A DNA stretch of 5,699 nucleotides from SOIA01 sp050116035 (GCA_050116035.1 JASFPJ010000233.1:1-5699); one strand, 5' to 3'; positions 1 to 5,699 are shown, numbered from the stretch's first letter. Program-made: numbers and translations. Notes: generated by a model not told the origin, from the sequence alone.

Positions 1-154
1 GACATTATCATCTTTTGGATTTTGAATGGATTATTTGAATGAGATAATTAATTTTGTGGGGACTTCCGGATGAGCGGTATCTTTGGAACAACAAATAATT
101 AAGCCTGCGAATCATTTATGTAGGAAGTATCTCATCATAAGCGCCAAAATAGAG

Positions 155-183
155 TTGATTTTTTTTGAGAATGGATTTAGTTT
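155..183 (+). promoter_or_regulatory. Weak sigma70-like promoter candidate
   Basis: TTGATT at 155-160 resembles a -35 box. At exactly 17 bases spacing, TAGTTT at 178-183 retains only the T, A and final T of a -10 box. The position would give a leader of roughly 25 bases before the ATG at 214, which fits the ribosome binding site. The -10 match is poor and the region is T-rich, so a chance match is likely. Confidence 0.2.
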
Positions 184-202
184 TAAGTCCTCGAAAATGA
201 AA

Positions 203-207
203 GGAGG
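203..207 (+). promoter_or_regulatory. Strong Shine-Dalgarno site deciding the start at 214
   Basis: GGAGG lies within AAAGGAGGTC and is 6 bases from the ATG at 214. A second in-frame ATG at 223 would be 15 bases away, which is too far, so the first ATG is the better start. Confidence 0.85.
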
Positions 208-213
208 TCAAGT

Positions 214-2271
214 ATGATAAGCATGAGAAATGTTTTGAGTTTTTTGATTATCGTGATTCTGTGTGCGTCCATAGCCCAGGCCGAGAATCCTCTCGCTTCG
301 AAAAAACTCATTCAAGCTCTTGTCGATGAAGTATCCGGGGAGATCGCTTTTAAATACACGGTCCTGATTTCCCACTTTGACCGCATCCAGGCATCGGAAG
401 GCTGGCATGATTCAGCTCTTCTGATCAAGAAGGAATTGGAGAAAATCGGATACAAGGATGTGGTTCTCGAAGGGTGGCCCTCGAATGGATCCACGTATTA
501 TTATACCTATAAAACTCCTATCGGCTGGCGGGCCAGGCATGCAGAACTTTGGATGGTATCTCCAAGAAGAGAGAAGCTGTGTTCTTACGAGGAGATTCCT
601 CTGATTCTTGTCAAACACAGTAATTCAGCTGACGTGGAGGCAGAGCTGGTCGATGTGGGAACAGGGGTCGGTGAGGAGTCTTATAAAAACAAAGATGTGA
701 AAGGAAAGATAGTCCTGGCGACGGCTTACACCGGAACTGTAATGAGGGAAGCCGTGCTCAAAAGAGGAGCCTTGGGTGTGGTCACATGGTATCCTCCTGA
801 AGTCAGGCCTGGCTATCCCAACATGATTCGTTATACCGCCATCTGGCCGACTTGGGAGGAACGGGAAAAGATTGGCTTCGGCTTCAATGTCAGTAAAAAT
901 CAGGGTTGGCGATTGAAGAAAATGCTGGATGAGGGAAGAAAGGTTGTCTTGAAAGCGGATGTGGATGCGGAGTACTATGAGACTGAGGTTGAAGTTCTGT
1001 CCGCAGCCTTGCCCGGAAGCACTGAGCCGGAAAAGGAAGTGATGATCATCGGACATCTCTGTCATCCTCTGCCGAGCGCCAATGACAATGCCAGCGGAAG
1101 CGGAGGGATGCTGGAGATGGCAAGGGCGTTAAAGAAGATGATAGACAAGGGATTGATCAATAAACCCAAAAGGACGATCCGGTTTCTCTGGGTGCCGGAA
1201 TTTGCGGGGACCGTTCCTTATATTAAGGCCTATCTTGAACGAACCAGAAACACATTGGCTGTCATTAACTGCGATATGATCGGCGAAGACCTTCATTTGA
1301 CCGGAGGAACGTTTAACGTCACCTGCACTCCCGATTCACTGCCCAGCTATCTCAATGACGTTGTCGTCAATTTCACCAAACTGGCAGATAGACTCAACTT
1401 GAGAAGTATGAACGGAAGCAATCATCCTTTTGCTTACAGGATTCGTCCTTTCGGAGGAGGGAGTGACCACTACATTTTTAATGATGGCGCCTTGAGTGTG
1501 CCCTCAGTGATGTTCGGTCATGGAGACACATTTCATCACACAAGTCTTGACACTCCCGATAAAGTCGATGCGTCAGAACTTCGCCGGGTGTGTTTTGTCG
1601 CTCTAGGCTCGACATATTACATGGCCTCTGCATCCGAGGAGGAAGCCAAGAATCTGGCCCGGCTTATCGCCAGAAACGGAATTTCCCGTCTATCAGAAGA
1701 TTACTATGATACTCTGCCTCGAATGTTTGAAGCGGATGATGCCGCGAAACTGCATGAGGCGTATAAACAGGTCTTGAATGTGGTCGAACATTCTCTGCAG
1801 AGGGAAATTCAATCTGTTCGTTCGACTCATGCATTTGTCAAAAATGCACAAACGAAAAAGGAGATTGACAGAACCACTGAAAATTTAACCCTCTTGGGCA
1901 ATGGCTTGAGCAAAGAAGCACAGAAGTTATATGCAGACCTCTGTCGGAAGTTCGGGATGAAACCGAAACCGGTGACTTTGACCGCAGAGGAAAAAAGGTT
2001 GAGCCGAGTCGTTCCTTTGAGAGCGGAAGATTTTGTTTGTCCTCTTCAGTCTTCCTATGTCGAAGAAAAGCTCGGCCAGGGAATAATGAGGCCGCTCAAA
2101 CTCCGCGGGAATGCAGCCTATGAAGCCATAAATTTTGCAGACGGAAAAAGGAGTATTTATGATATTGCTCGTGCGGTGTCAGCGGAATTTGGTCCTGTGA
2201 ATGCGAAAGATGTCGAGGATTTGTTTAAAATACTTGAAAAAACGGAATTATTTAGATTGAAGACCATGTAA
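214..2271 (+). CDS. Secreted DUF4910/M28-type zinc peptidase with PA domain and C-terminal PqqD-like winged helix
   Basis: This encodes a 685-residue exported metallopeptidase-like protein, probably an aminopeptidase acting outside the cytoplasm. Residues 5-23 form a signal peptide (charged start, hydrophobic core, AQA before the likely cut after 23); there is no lipobox. Residues about 45-90 begin the peptidase fold, and about 135-200 resemble an inserted PA domain (VKGKIVLA, then RGALGVV). The catalytic core follows. GHLCHP (280-285) and SANDNASGSG (288-297) give candidate ligands H281, H284 and D291. PEFAGT (328-333) gives E329, NCDMIGED (352-359) gives D354, and FHHTSLDTPDKV (440-451) gives a terminal histidine. 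The HxCHP-ANDN-PE-HTSLDT pattern fits DUF4910-type aminopeptidase-like proteins better than classical M28, which has HxD. Residues about 500-580 look helical. Residues about 625-683 resemble PqqD (N-A-x-DGKRSIYDIA-V-DVEDLFKILE). Start is set by GGAGG at 203-207. The nitroreductase gene follows after 28 bases, probably in the same operon. The substrate is unknown. Confidence 0.88.
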   Translation: MISMRNVLSFLIIVILCASIAQAENPLASKKLIQALVDEVSGEIAFKYTVLISHFDRIQASEGWHDSALLIKKELEKIGYKDVVLEGWPSNGSTYYYTYKTPIGWRARHAELWMVSPRREKLCSYEEIPLILVKHSNSADVEAELVDVGTGVGEESYKNKDVKGKIVLATAYTGTVMREAVLKRGALGVVTWYPPEVRPGYPNMIRYTAIWPTWEEREKIGFGFNVSKNQGWRLKKMLDEGRKVVLKADVDAEYYETEVEVLSAALPGSTEPEKEVMIIGHLCHPLPSANDNASGSGGMLEMARALKKMIDKGLINKPKRTIRFLWVPEFAGTVPYIKAYLERTRNTLAVINCDMIGEDLHLTGGTFNVTCTPDSLPSYLNDVVVNFTKLADRLNLRSMNGSNHPFAYRIRPFGGGSDHYIFNDGALSVPSVMFGHGDTFHHTSLDTPDKVDASELRRVCFVALGSTYYMASASEEEAKNLARLIARNGISRLSEDYYDTLPRMFEADDAAKLHEAYKQVLNVVEHSLQREIQSVRSTHAFVKNAQTKKEIDRTTENLTLLGNGLSKEAQKLYADLCRKFGMKPKPVTLTAEEKRLSRVVPLRAEDFVCPLQSSYVEEKLGQGIMRPLKLRGNAAYEAINFADGKRSIYDIARAVSAEFGPVNAKDVEDLFKILEKTELFRLKTM

Positions 2272-2299
2272 ACTGGAAGAGTTGGAGTAGTCATTTAGA

Positions 2300-2869
2300 A
2301 TGAAAGAGAGAACGGGAGCGAAGAACTTTTTCCAGGAGCTGGTCAAAAGCCGGAGGAGTGTCCGGCGCTATCTGGATAAGCCTGTGGAGAGGGAAAAGAT
2401 ACTCACCTGCATCGAAGCGGCTCGTTTGGCGCCTTCCGCTGATAATGTCCAGCCTTGGAGGTTTTTGATCATTGACGAGCCAGAGCTAAAAATACAGTAT
2501 GCCAAGGAGATTTTTTCAGGAATCTATTCTATATCCAAGTTTGCGGAAAAAGCGCCTGTTTTGATTGTGATCTTGGCCAGACTGGATATCATTGCCAACA
2601 GAATCGGGAAGCAGATCCAAAACATCCAGTATTACCTGCTGGATATAGGAATAGCCGGAGAACACATCGTTCTGCAGGCCCAAGAACTGGGCTTAGGCAC
2701 ATGCTGGATCGGTTGGTTCAACATACGCAAAGCCAGAAAATTTCTGAAAATACCACGGAAATACAAGATAGTTTCGATGCTGGCCATGGGATATTTCGAG
2801 AAAAGACCTCGAAAGGAGAAGAAGAGGAAAAAGCTCGAAGAGATAGCCTGGTTCAATAAAATAAAGTAA
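2300..2869 (+). CDS. Nitroreductase-family FMN-dependent oxidoreductase
   Basis: This encodes a 189-residue cytoplasmic flavoprotein of the nitroreductase fold; members use NAD(P)H and FMN to reduce nitro, quinone or other acceptors, or act as dehydrogenases. The visible family marks, in order, are the FMN-phosphate contact region RRSVRRY (18-24), PSADNVQPW (45-53) facing the flavin, the helix starting LDIGIAGEHI (114-123), and GLGTCWIGWF (131-140). The ending with MGYFEKRPR and KKRKKLEEI (residues 163-182) also matches the family. The length suits small single-domain members. The ATG at 2300 is the first possible start after an in-frame TAG at 2288-2290. A modest GGAG sits at 2284-2287, 12 bases upstream, so translation may be partly coupled to the peptidase gene ending 28 bases earlier. 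There is no signal peptide. The physiological substrate cannot be read from the sequence. Confidence 0.93.
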   Translation: MKERTGAKNFFQELVKSRRSVRRYLDKPVEREKILTCIEAARLAPSADNVQPWRFLIIDEPELKIQYAKEIFSGIYSISKFAEKAPVLIVILARLDIIANRIGKQIQNIQYYLLDIGIAGEHIVLQAQELGLGTCWIGWFNIRKARKFLKIPRKYKIVSMLAMGYFEKRPRKEKKRKKLEEIAWFNKIK

Positions 2870-2871
2870 AA

Positions 2872-2914
2872 GAAGGGGACGTTCCCCAAAGGAAAGGAAG
2901 GGGACGTTCCCCAA
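2872..2914. repeat. Tandem pair of an 18-bp GC-rich hairpin repeat
   Basis: GAAGGGGACGTTCCCCAA occurs exactly at 2872-2889 and again at 2897-2914, a period of 25 bases. Each copy holds a 5-bp stem (GGGGA/TCCCC) with a 3-base loop. The first copy begins 3 bases after the nitroreductase stop codon. Neither copy is followed by a T run, so they are not classic intrinsic terminators. The second copy doubles as the outer part of the left arm of the larger inverted repeat. They resemble REP-type sequences. Confidence 0.85.
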
Positions 2915-3020
2915 GTTACCACCTTAGATTAATAAGTTTATCTGCACATAATTATTTAATAAACGATAAGCTAAAATATTTGAAATAATGAGATAAGGTG
3001 GTACCTTGGGGAACATCCCC
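2900..3020. repeat. 121-bp inverted-repeat element (REP/BIME- or MITE-like)
   Basis: The left arm at 2900-2926 and the right arm at 2994-3020 are reverse complements at 25 of 27 positions. The core GGGGACGTTCCCC (2900-2912) pairs with GGGGAACATCCCC (3008-3020), and the inner parts are ACCACCTTA (2918-2926) and TAAGGTGGT (2994-3002). The 67-base centre (2927-2993) has 12 G/C by my count, about 18%, far below the flanking genes. Each arm can also fold alone, for example AAGGT-GGT-ACCTT at 2995-3007. The element fills the gap between two convergent genes, so the RNA from either side could form a long hairpin. It may be a REP/BIME relic mobilised by a RAYT transposase or a short MITE; no transposase lies in the window. 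A bidirectional terminator role is possible, but there is no T tract. Confidence 0.8.
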
Positions 3021-3030
3021 ATTAGATTAA

Positions 3031-3858
3031 TTAAATTTCAACTTTAAAGATGCCTTTGAAGGCGAAGCCGAAAATTACGGAAAGTGCGAAATAAACGATG
3101 ATCCAGTGGATACGCCATCCAAAGAGATTCATGGACTGAGAAGGATATTTGATCTCTAGAGATTTGACCGGACTATTTCCAGGAAGAGGGGCTTCGCCAG
3201 GGTTGAACAGTTCACCCATAAAATTGCGGCGGATCTTAACGGGGGAGATCTTGCTCAGAGGACTTTGAGCCACGGCCACTTGCTTGACAATCCTTTGCCC
3301 GTTGACTGTGAGCGCTAATTCGTGAATGCCTGTTTTTTCGGGTTGGAGCCGCCAGTTCACCTCCCCCTTGTCTTCGATCCTGAGTGGCAGGGTTTCCACA
3401 GCCAAACCTGAAGAGGTTTCGATCTTGAACTCAACATCGAGGAGGCTTTGGTTTATTTCCAATTCTGCTTTTAATATCGTCTTCTGGCCTGGTGTCAAAG
3501 AATGATACCCGAACCATAGATTGAGCTGGATCAGGATTAGGATGAGAGGAATGATCATGACCAATAGAGGTTTGGCTGCATAGCCGATGTATTTCAGATT
3601 ATAGCGGAAGATTTTGCCTTGGGCTTTCAGAGAAATACTCAGGCTGTCTTTAAACAGACGGAACTCGAGAAGATGGGCCTTTATTTTATTCTTGACGTTT
3701 TTTATTCCCTGTTGGTTAGAGGTGAAGCGAAAAACAAAGAGCATCAGAAGTGCAGTCAGGAAAGAAACGAGAGTCATTCCGATCCAGGGACTCATGTTTC
3801 TGAAAGGGAAAAAGATGATTTCGAAGATTTTGCCGACGATGGAATTGAACACCCACAT
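3031..3858 (-). CDS. Three-helix membrane protein, Oxa1/EMC3/DUF106-like core plus extracytoplasmic beta domain
   Basis: I do not recognise a named family with certainty for this 275-residue protein. Hydrophobic segments lie at about 22-45, 97-118 and 248-270. The stretch between the first two (46-96) is rich in Lys and Arg (for example NVKNKIKAH), so it should be cytoplasmic. Residues about 119-245 have alternating strand-like pattern (AELEIN, VEFKIETS, LALTVNGQ) and should form an Ig-like or beta-sandwich domain outside. The C-terminus is cytoplasmic and ends FKVEI. A membrane helix, a basic amphipathic cytoplasmic hairpin and a second helix starting KPLLVMIIPL resemble archaeal DUF106 and EMC3/TMCO1 of the Oxa1 superfamily; this is inference. 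The ATG at 3858 is the first after an in-frame TAA, with AAAGGA at 3868-3873 nine bases upstream. It is the last gene of the minus-strand run, 65 bases after the small RHH-like gene. Confidence 0.85.
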   Translation of the reverse strand: MWVFNSIVGKIFEIIFFPFRNMSPWIGMTLVSFLTALLMLFVFRFTSNQQGIKNVKNKIKAHLLEFRLFKDSLSISLKAQGKIFRYNLKYIGYAAKPLLVMIIPLILILIQLNLWFGYHSLTPGQKTILKAELEINQSLLDVEFKIETSSGLAVETLPLRIEDKGEVNWRLQPEKTGIHELALTVNGQRIVKQVAVAQSPLSKISPVKIRRNFMGELFNPGEAPLPGNSPVKSLEIKYPSQSMNLFGWRIHWIIVYFALSVIFGFAFKGIFKVEI

Positions 3859-3923
3859 TCTGCTTTATCCTTTGTTTTTCATCTTCTTTTCATTTCGATA
3901 ATGAATAGTCTGGATCGAGTTTT

Positions 3924-4115
3924 CTATGAGATGTATCCCAATCCTTTGAGTTTTTTCTTGATTTCTTCCTCTGAGTCTGATTCTTCGAGTTTGACGATTT
4001 CCTTCTCGAGACAGTGAGTGATGAATTCTTCTGGGGATGAATAGCCGGCCATCTTCGCGAATTTTTTCACTTTCTCCATTAAGTCTTTGTCCAGTTTGAT
4101 TTTGGCTTTTCCCAT
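3924..4115 (-). CDS. Small ribbon-helix-helix-like protein with a sulfatase-type C-terminal tail motif
   Basis: This encodes 63 residues. Residues 4-9 (AKIKLD) suit the DNA-contacting beta strand of a ribbon-helix-helix fold. Residues 10-22 form the first helix and GYSSPEEFITHCLEKEI (24-40) forms the turn and second helix, the usual pattern of small Arc/MetJ-like or antitoxin-type proteins. The acidic linker (44-52) leads to KKKLKGLGYIS (53-63), which resembles the LRxLGYI-type tail often found at the end of sulfatase and alkaline-phosphatase-superfamily enzymes. The gene starts 15 bases after the stop codon of just such an enzyme, with AGGAG at 4121-4125 five bases from the ATG. It is therefore likely co-translated with it. 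It could be a local repressor, or a partner protein of the hydrolase; no toxin gene of a recognisable type follows it. Confidence 0.8.
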   Translation of the reverse strand: MGKAKIKLDKDLMEKVKKFAKMAGYSSPEEFITHCLEKEIVKLEESDSEEEIKKKLKGLGYIS

Positions 4116-4120
4116 TTTAT

Positions 4121-4125
4121 CTCCT
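4121..4125 (-). promoter_or_regulatory. Shine-Dalgarno site for the small RHH-like gene
   Basis: Read on the - strand, AGGAG lies 5 bases before the ATG at 4115. It falls wholly within the 15-base gap after the upstream hydrolase stop codon, so ribosomes ending there can restart. It supports the reality of this short gene. Confidence 0.8.
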
Positions 4126-4130
4126 GAATT

Positions 4131-5699
4131 TTAGAATATTGGTTTTCCGATCATCTCCTTGGTTTTTTCTATGCCATAAATTTGGAGGATTGTCGGAGTT
4201 ATATCAGAAAGGGCGGGTGAATCGACTTTTATTTTCTGGTTGGTAACCAGAATACCAGGGACCACTTCTGGGGCCACGCAGTGATCGCCACTCCATTTTT
4301 CTGTGTTATCTTCGAGAATTTTTCTGGGAATCCTTCCTAAAGGAGCCGACCAGGAAACGCGGTATCCCTGATTGTAGCCGATGATGATATCTGGAGCTTT
4401 ATCCATGTGAGCGCCTGAGTAAACATCCTGAGCCGCGAATGCCCTCAAGACTGGCCTTTCTCCGGTTTCTGGATCCTGGAAACTCTCTAAATTTTGAATG
4501 ATCTCCCGAATGAGTGTTTCTTTCTCTGCTCCGGGATTGACGATGCCTTCTCCTTCTCTTCCTTTTTGATTGATGTAGAGGCTGTTCAGGCCCAGCGCAT
4601 ACGCCTTCGTTTTCGACCAGTCCGTGTTCATGAATAGATCATCTCTTCCTTGTCGCCACTTGTTGATCAGAGCGTGGTACCCGTTTTCCAGAAGCCAAGT
4701 ATTCGGGTTAAAAGAACGCCGGAAAGGTGAAAACCCGTGGTCAGACAGGACGATGAGCGCAGTCTCCTTGTCTGTTTTTTCCATGGCTCTGGCCAGCATC
4801 CTGTCCATGTCTCTGTAGATGTTCTCGATCGTGCTTCCGTATTTTTCTGCCTGACCTGGGTCGTAGCGCGGATTTTTTTTATCGATGTGGCGCCAGAACA
4901 TATGCTGGCGTTGGTCCGTGCTCGAAACATAATAAAAAAGAAGACCGGAGTCGAATCTGGACAGCTCATAATCGAACATCTCCAGTCTCTCGTCGAGGAT
5001 AAAATCATCCTGCTCGAGAAATTCTCTGTCATCCAGAACGTTGTTGTCGAGAGCTTTTGTGTCTGCGGGAAGGCCTTTCGTGAAGAAAGGACCGAACCTT
5101 TTTTCCAATTTTTCTGAGTAAGATTTGGGTGTCGATATGGGAAGGACGGCCTTGGCTGGATCGATGTTAATGGGAGAAACGTAGAGCTTGAATTCCGGCC
5201 TGACCTGTTTAAGGTAGAACATACAGATGCCGCTCACACTCTGAGTGGGAATCATTTTAAAGTGAATCCTTTTCCATCCACTCCACTCTCTTTCTTTAAG
5301 GATGAACTCATTATCCTGGATAACGATTTTGGCCACTGGATTGATCGGGTCAAGGTAGACCTTGAAATCGATTGATGATTCTGGCTGGTCTTTTTTATAC
5401 GTGTTATTGGGCCCGGGGAGAATCGCTTCCACTCTGTTCTCGGCCACGTAGACTTCGTGGATTTCTCCACCGCCAATATCCCCTTTGATCTTTTGGAATT
5501 CCGTCGTGTAATAATTGAATTGGTTCAGGGATCCGACGAGGTCGGGTGTTCCCATCCCAGAGATTGTTTTCTGCTTGGTGGTAGCGGGAGGATAGTTGCC
5601 AGGCATCTTAAAAACTGTGGCTGGAATATCGTAATCTTCGAGTATCTGCCAGAAAGCTCTTCCTTTTCGCGAAAGCTTGACTTCTCCTCCAGAAAGAGG
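4131..5699 (-). CDS. Alkaline-phosphatase-superfamily enzyme (type I phosphodiesterase/nucleotide pyrophosphatase-like), 5' end outside window
   Basis: The frame is open to the window edge, giving 522 residues and the stop. The first ATG in view (5604-5606) is internal: 31 codons upstream of it (including GRAFWQILEDYDIPATVFK) continue the typical family sequence. The missing N-terminus should carry the first metal-binding Asp and the Ser/Thr nucleophile. Numbered from the Met at 5606, SGMGTPDL (16-23) is followed by a beta-rich insert (about 30-150). STDQRQH then gives D231 and H235, SDHGF gives D289 and H290, and SGDHCVAP gives H442, which are the expected remaining metal ligands. LSDITPTILQIYGI (467-480) is the usual C-terminal block. 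The enzyme probably hydrolyses phosphodiester, phosphate or pyrophosphate bonds; the substrate is unknown and a sulfatase or transferase role is possible. It lacks the short LGYI-type tail, which instead appears in the next gene. No membrane helix is visible in the part seen; export cannot be judged. Confidence 0.92.
   Translation of the reverse strand, partial: PLSGGEVKLSRKGRAFWQILEDYDIPATVFKMPGNYPPATTKQKTISGMGTPDLVGSLNQFNYYTTEFQKIKGDIGGGEIHEVYVAENRVEAILPGPNNTYKKDQPESSIDFKVYLDPINPVAKIVIQDNEFILKEREWSGWKRIHFKMIPTQSVSGICMFYLKQVRPEFKLYVSPINIDPAKAVLPISTPKSYSEKLEKRFGPFFTKGLPADTKALDNNVLDDREFLEQDDFILDERLEMFDYELSRFDSGLLFYYVSSTDQRQHMFWRHIDKKNPRYDPGQAEKYGSTIENIYRDMDRMLARAMEKTDKETALIVLSDHGFSPFRRSFNPNTWLLENGYHALINKWRQGRDDLFMNTDWSKTKAYALGLNSLYINQKGREGEGIVNPGAEKETLIREIIQNLESFQDPETGERPVLRAFAAQDVYSGAHMDKAPDIIIGYNQGYRVSWSAPLGRIPRKILEDNTEKWSGDHCVAPEVVPGILVTNQKIKVDSPALSDITPTILQIYGIEKTKEMIGKPIF

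Larger units (their letters stand above)
1..213. other. Non-coding upstream region before the peptidase gene
   Basis: About 210 bases without a supportable gene. Frame 1 is open from the window edge to a TGA at 40-42, giving 13 mostly hydrophobic residues. This could be the last codons of an upstream + strand gene, but it is too short to judge. The rest is AT-rich and all frames are broken by stops. It contains the octamer ATAATTAA twice (44-51 and 95-102), which is probably a composition effect. The only clear signal is the ribosome binding site at its right end. Confidence 0.6.

Noticed and set aside
58..67. GGGGACTTCC as a decayed copy of the GGGGACGTTCCCC hairpin
   Set aside because: The right half of the stem is missing and no flanking bases match, so chance is more likely.
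70..102. A 10-codon + strand frame (ATG at 70, TAA at 100-102) as a leader or precursor peptide
   Set aside because: It has no ribosome binding site, no recognisable leader or core pattern, and its length is expected by chance.
625..1065. 146-residue antisense frame inside the peptidase gene
   Set aside because: It mirrors the coding frame of a clear peptidase, has no family motifs and no convincing start signal.
2875..2887. Classic rho-independent terminator after the nitroreductase gene
   Set aside because: The stem is only 5 bp and no T run follows; termination by the larger inverted repeat is possible but not shown.
2870..3030. CRISPR array
   Set aside because: There are only two direct copies with a 7-base gap between them, and the third copy is inverted; spacers of usual length are absent.
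3614..4017. Two + strand frames (95 and 132 residues) over the membrane protein and RHH-like gene
   Set aside because: They lie antisense to genes with good ribosome sites and sensible products, and their translations show no domain-like pattern.
3924..4115. Antitoxin of a toxin-antitoxin pair
   Set aside because: The RHH-like fold fits, but neither neighbour resembles a known toxin: one is a membrane protein and the other a large hydrolase.
4737..5117. 126-residue + strand frame inside the phosphohydrolase
   Set aside because: It is antisense to conserved metal-binding motifs, which fix the real frame on the - strand.

Overview
The window looks like a piece of a free-living bacterial chromosome with moderate G+C, AT-rich intergenic gaps and Shine-Dalgarno starts. 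The combination of a secreted DUF4910/M28-type peptidase, an alkaline-phosphatase-superfamily enzyme of the type I phosphodiesterase type and a tiny ribbon-helix-helix protein reminds me of the Aminicenantes/Acidobacteriota. That placement is inference from protein style, not from a marker gene.

Layout. Positions 1-213 are a non-coding leader holding a strong ribosome binding site and at most a weak promoter. Then come two co-directional genes on the + strand. The first (214-2271) encodes an exported zinc-peptidase-like protein with an inserted PA domain and a PqqD-like winged-helix C-terminus. The second (2300-2869), 28 bases downstream, encodes a nitroreductase-family flavoprotein. On the - strand, converging on these, is a three-gene run: the 3' part of an alkaline-phosphatase-superfamily enzyme (4131 to the window edge at 5699, 5' end missing), a 63-residue RHH-like protein (3924-4115), and a three-helix membrane protein with an extracytoplasmic beta-rich domain (3031-3858).

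The convergent gap (2870-3030) is not empty. It holds an 18-bp direct repeat (period 25) and a 121-bp element with 27-bp inverted arms (25 of 27 positions match) around a very AT-rich centre. This looks like a REP/BIME- or MITE-like element and may also insulate or terminate the two converging transcripts.

How the genes may work together. The - strand run is tightly packed (15-bp and 65-bp gaps) and may be a functional unit. A membrane protein with an Oxa1/EMC3/DUF106-like core would sit alongside a phosphodiesterase/phosphatase-type hydrolase and a small protein whose tail resembles the C-terminal tail often seen on such hydrolases. On the + strand, a peptidase with a PqqD-like (RRE-like) domain beside a nitroreductase superficially echoes RiPP pathways, but the signal peptide and the absence of a precursor peptide argue for caution. 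Both are hypotheses; the gene calls themselves are solid.
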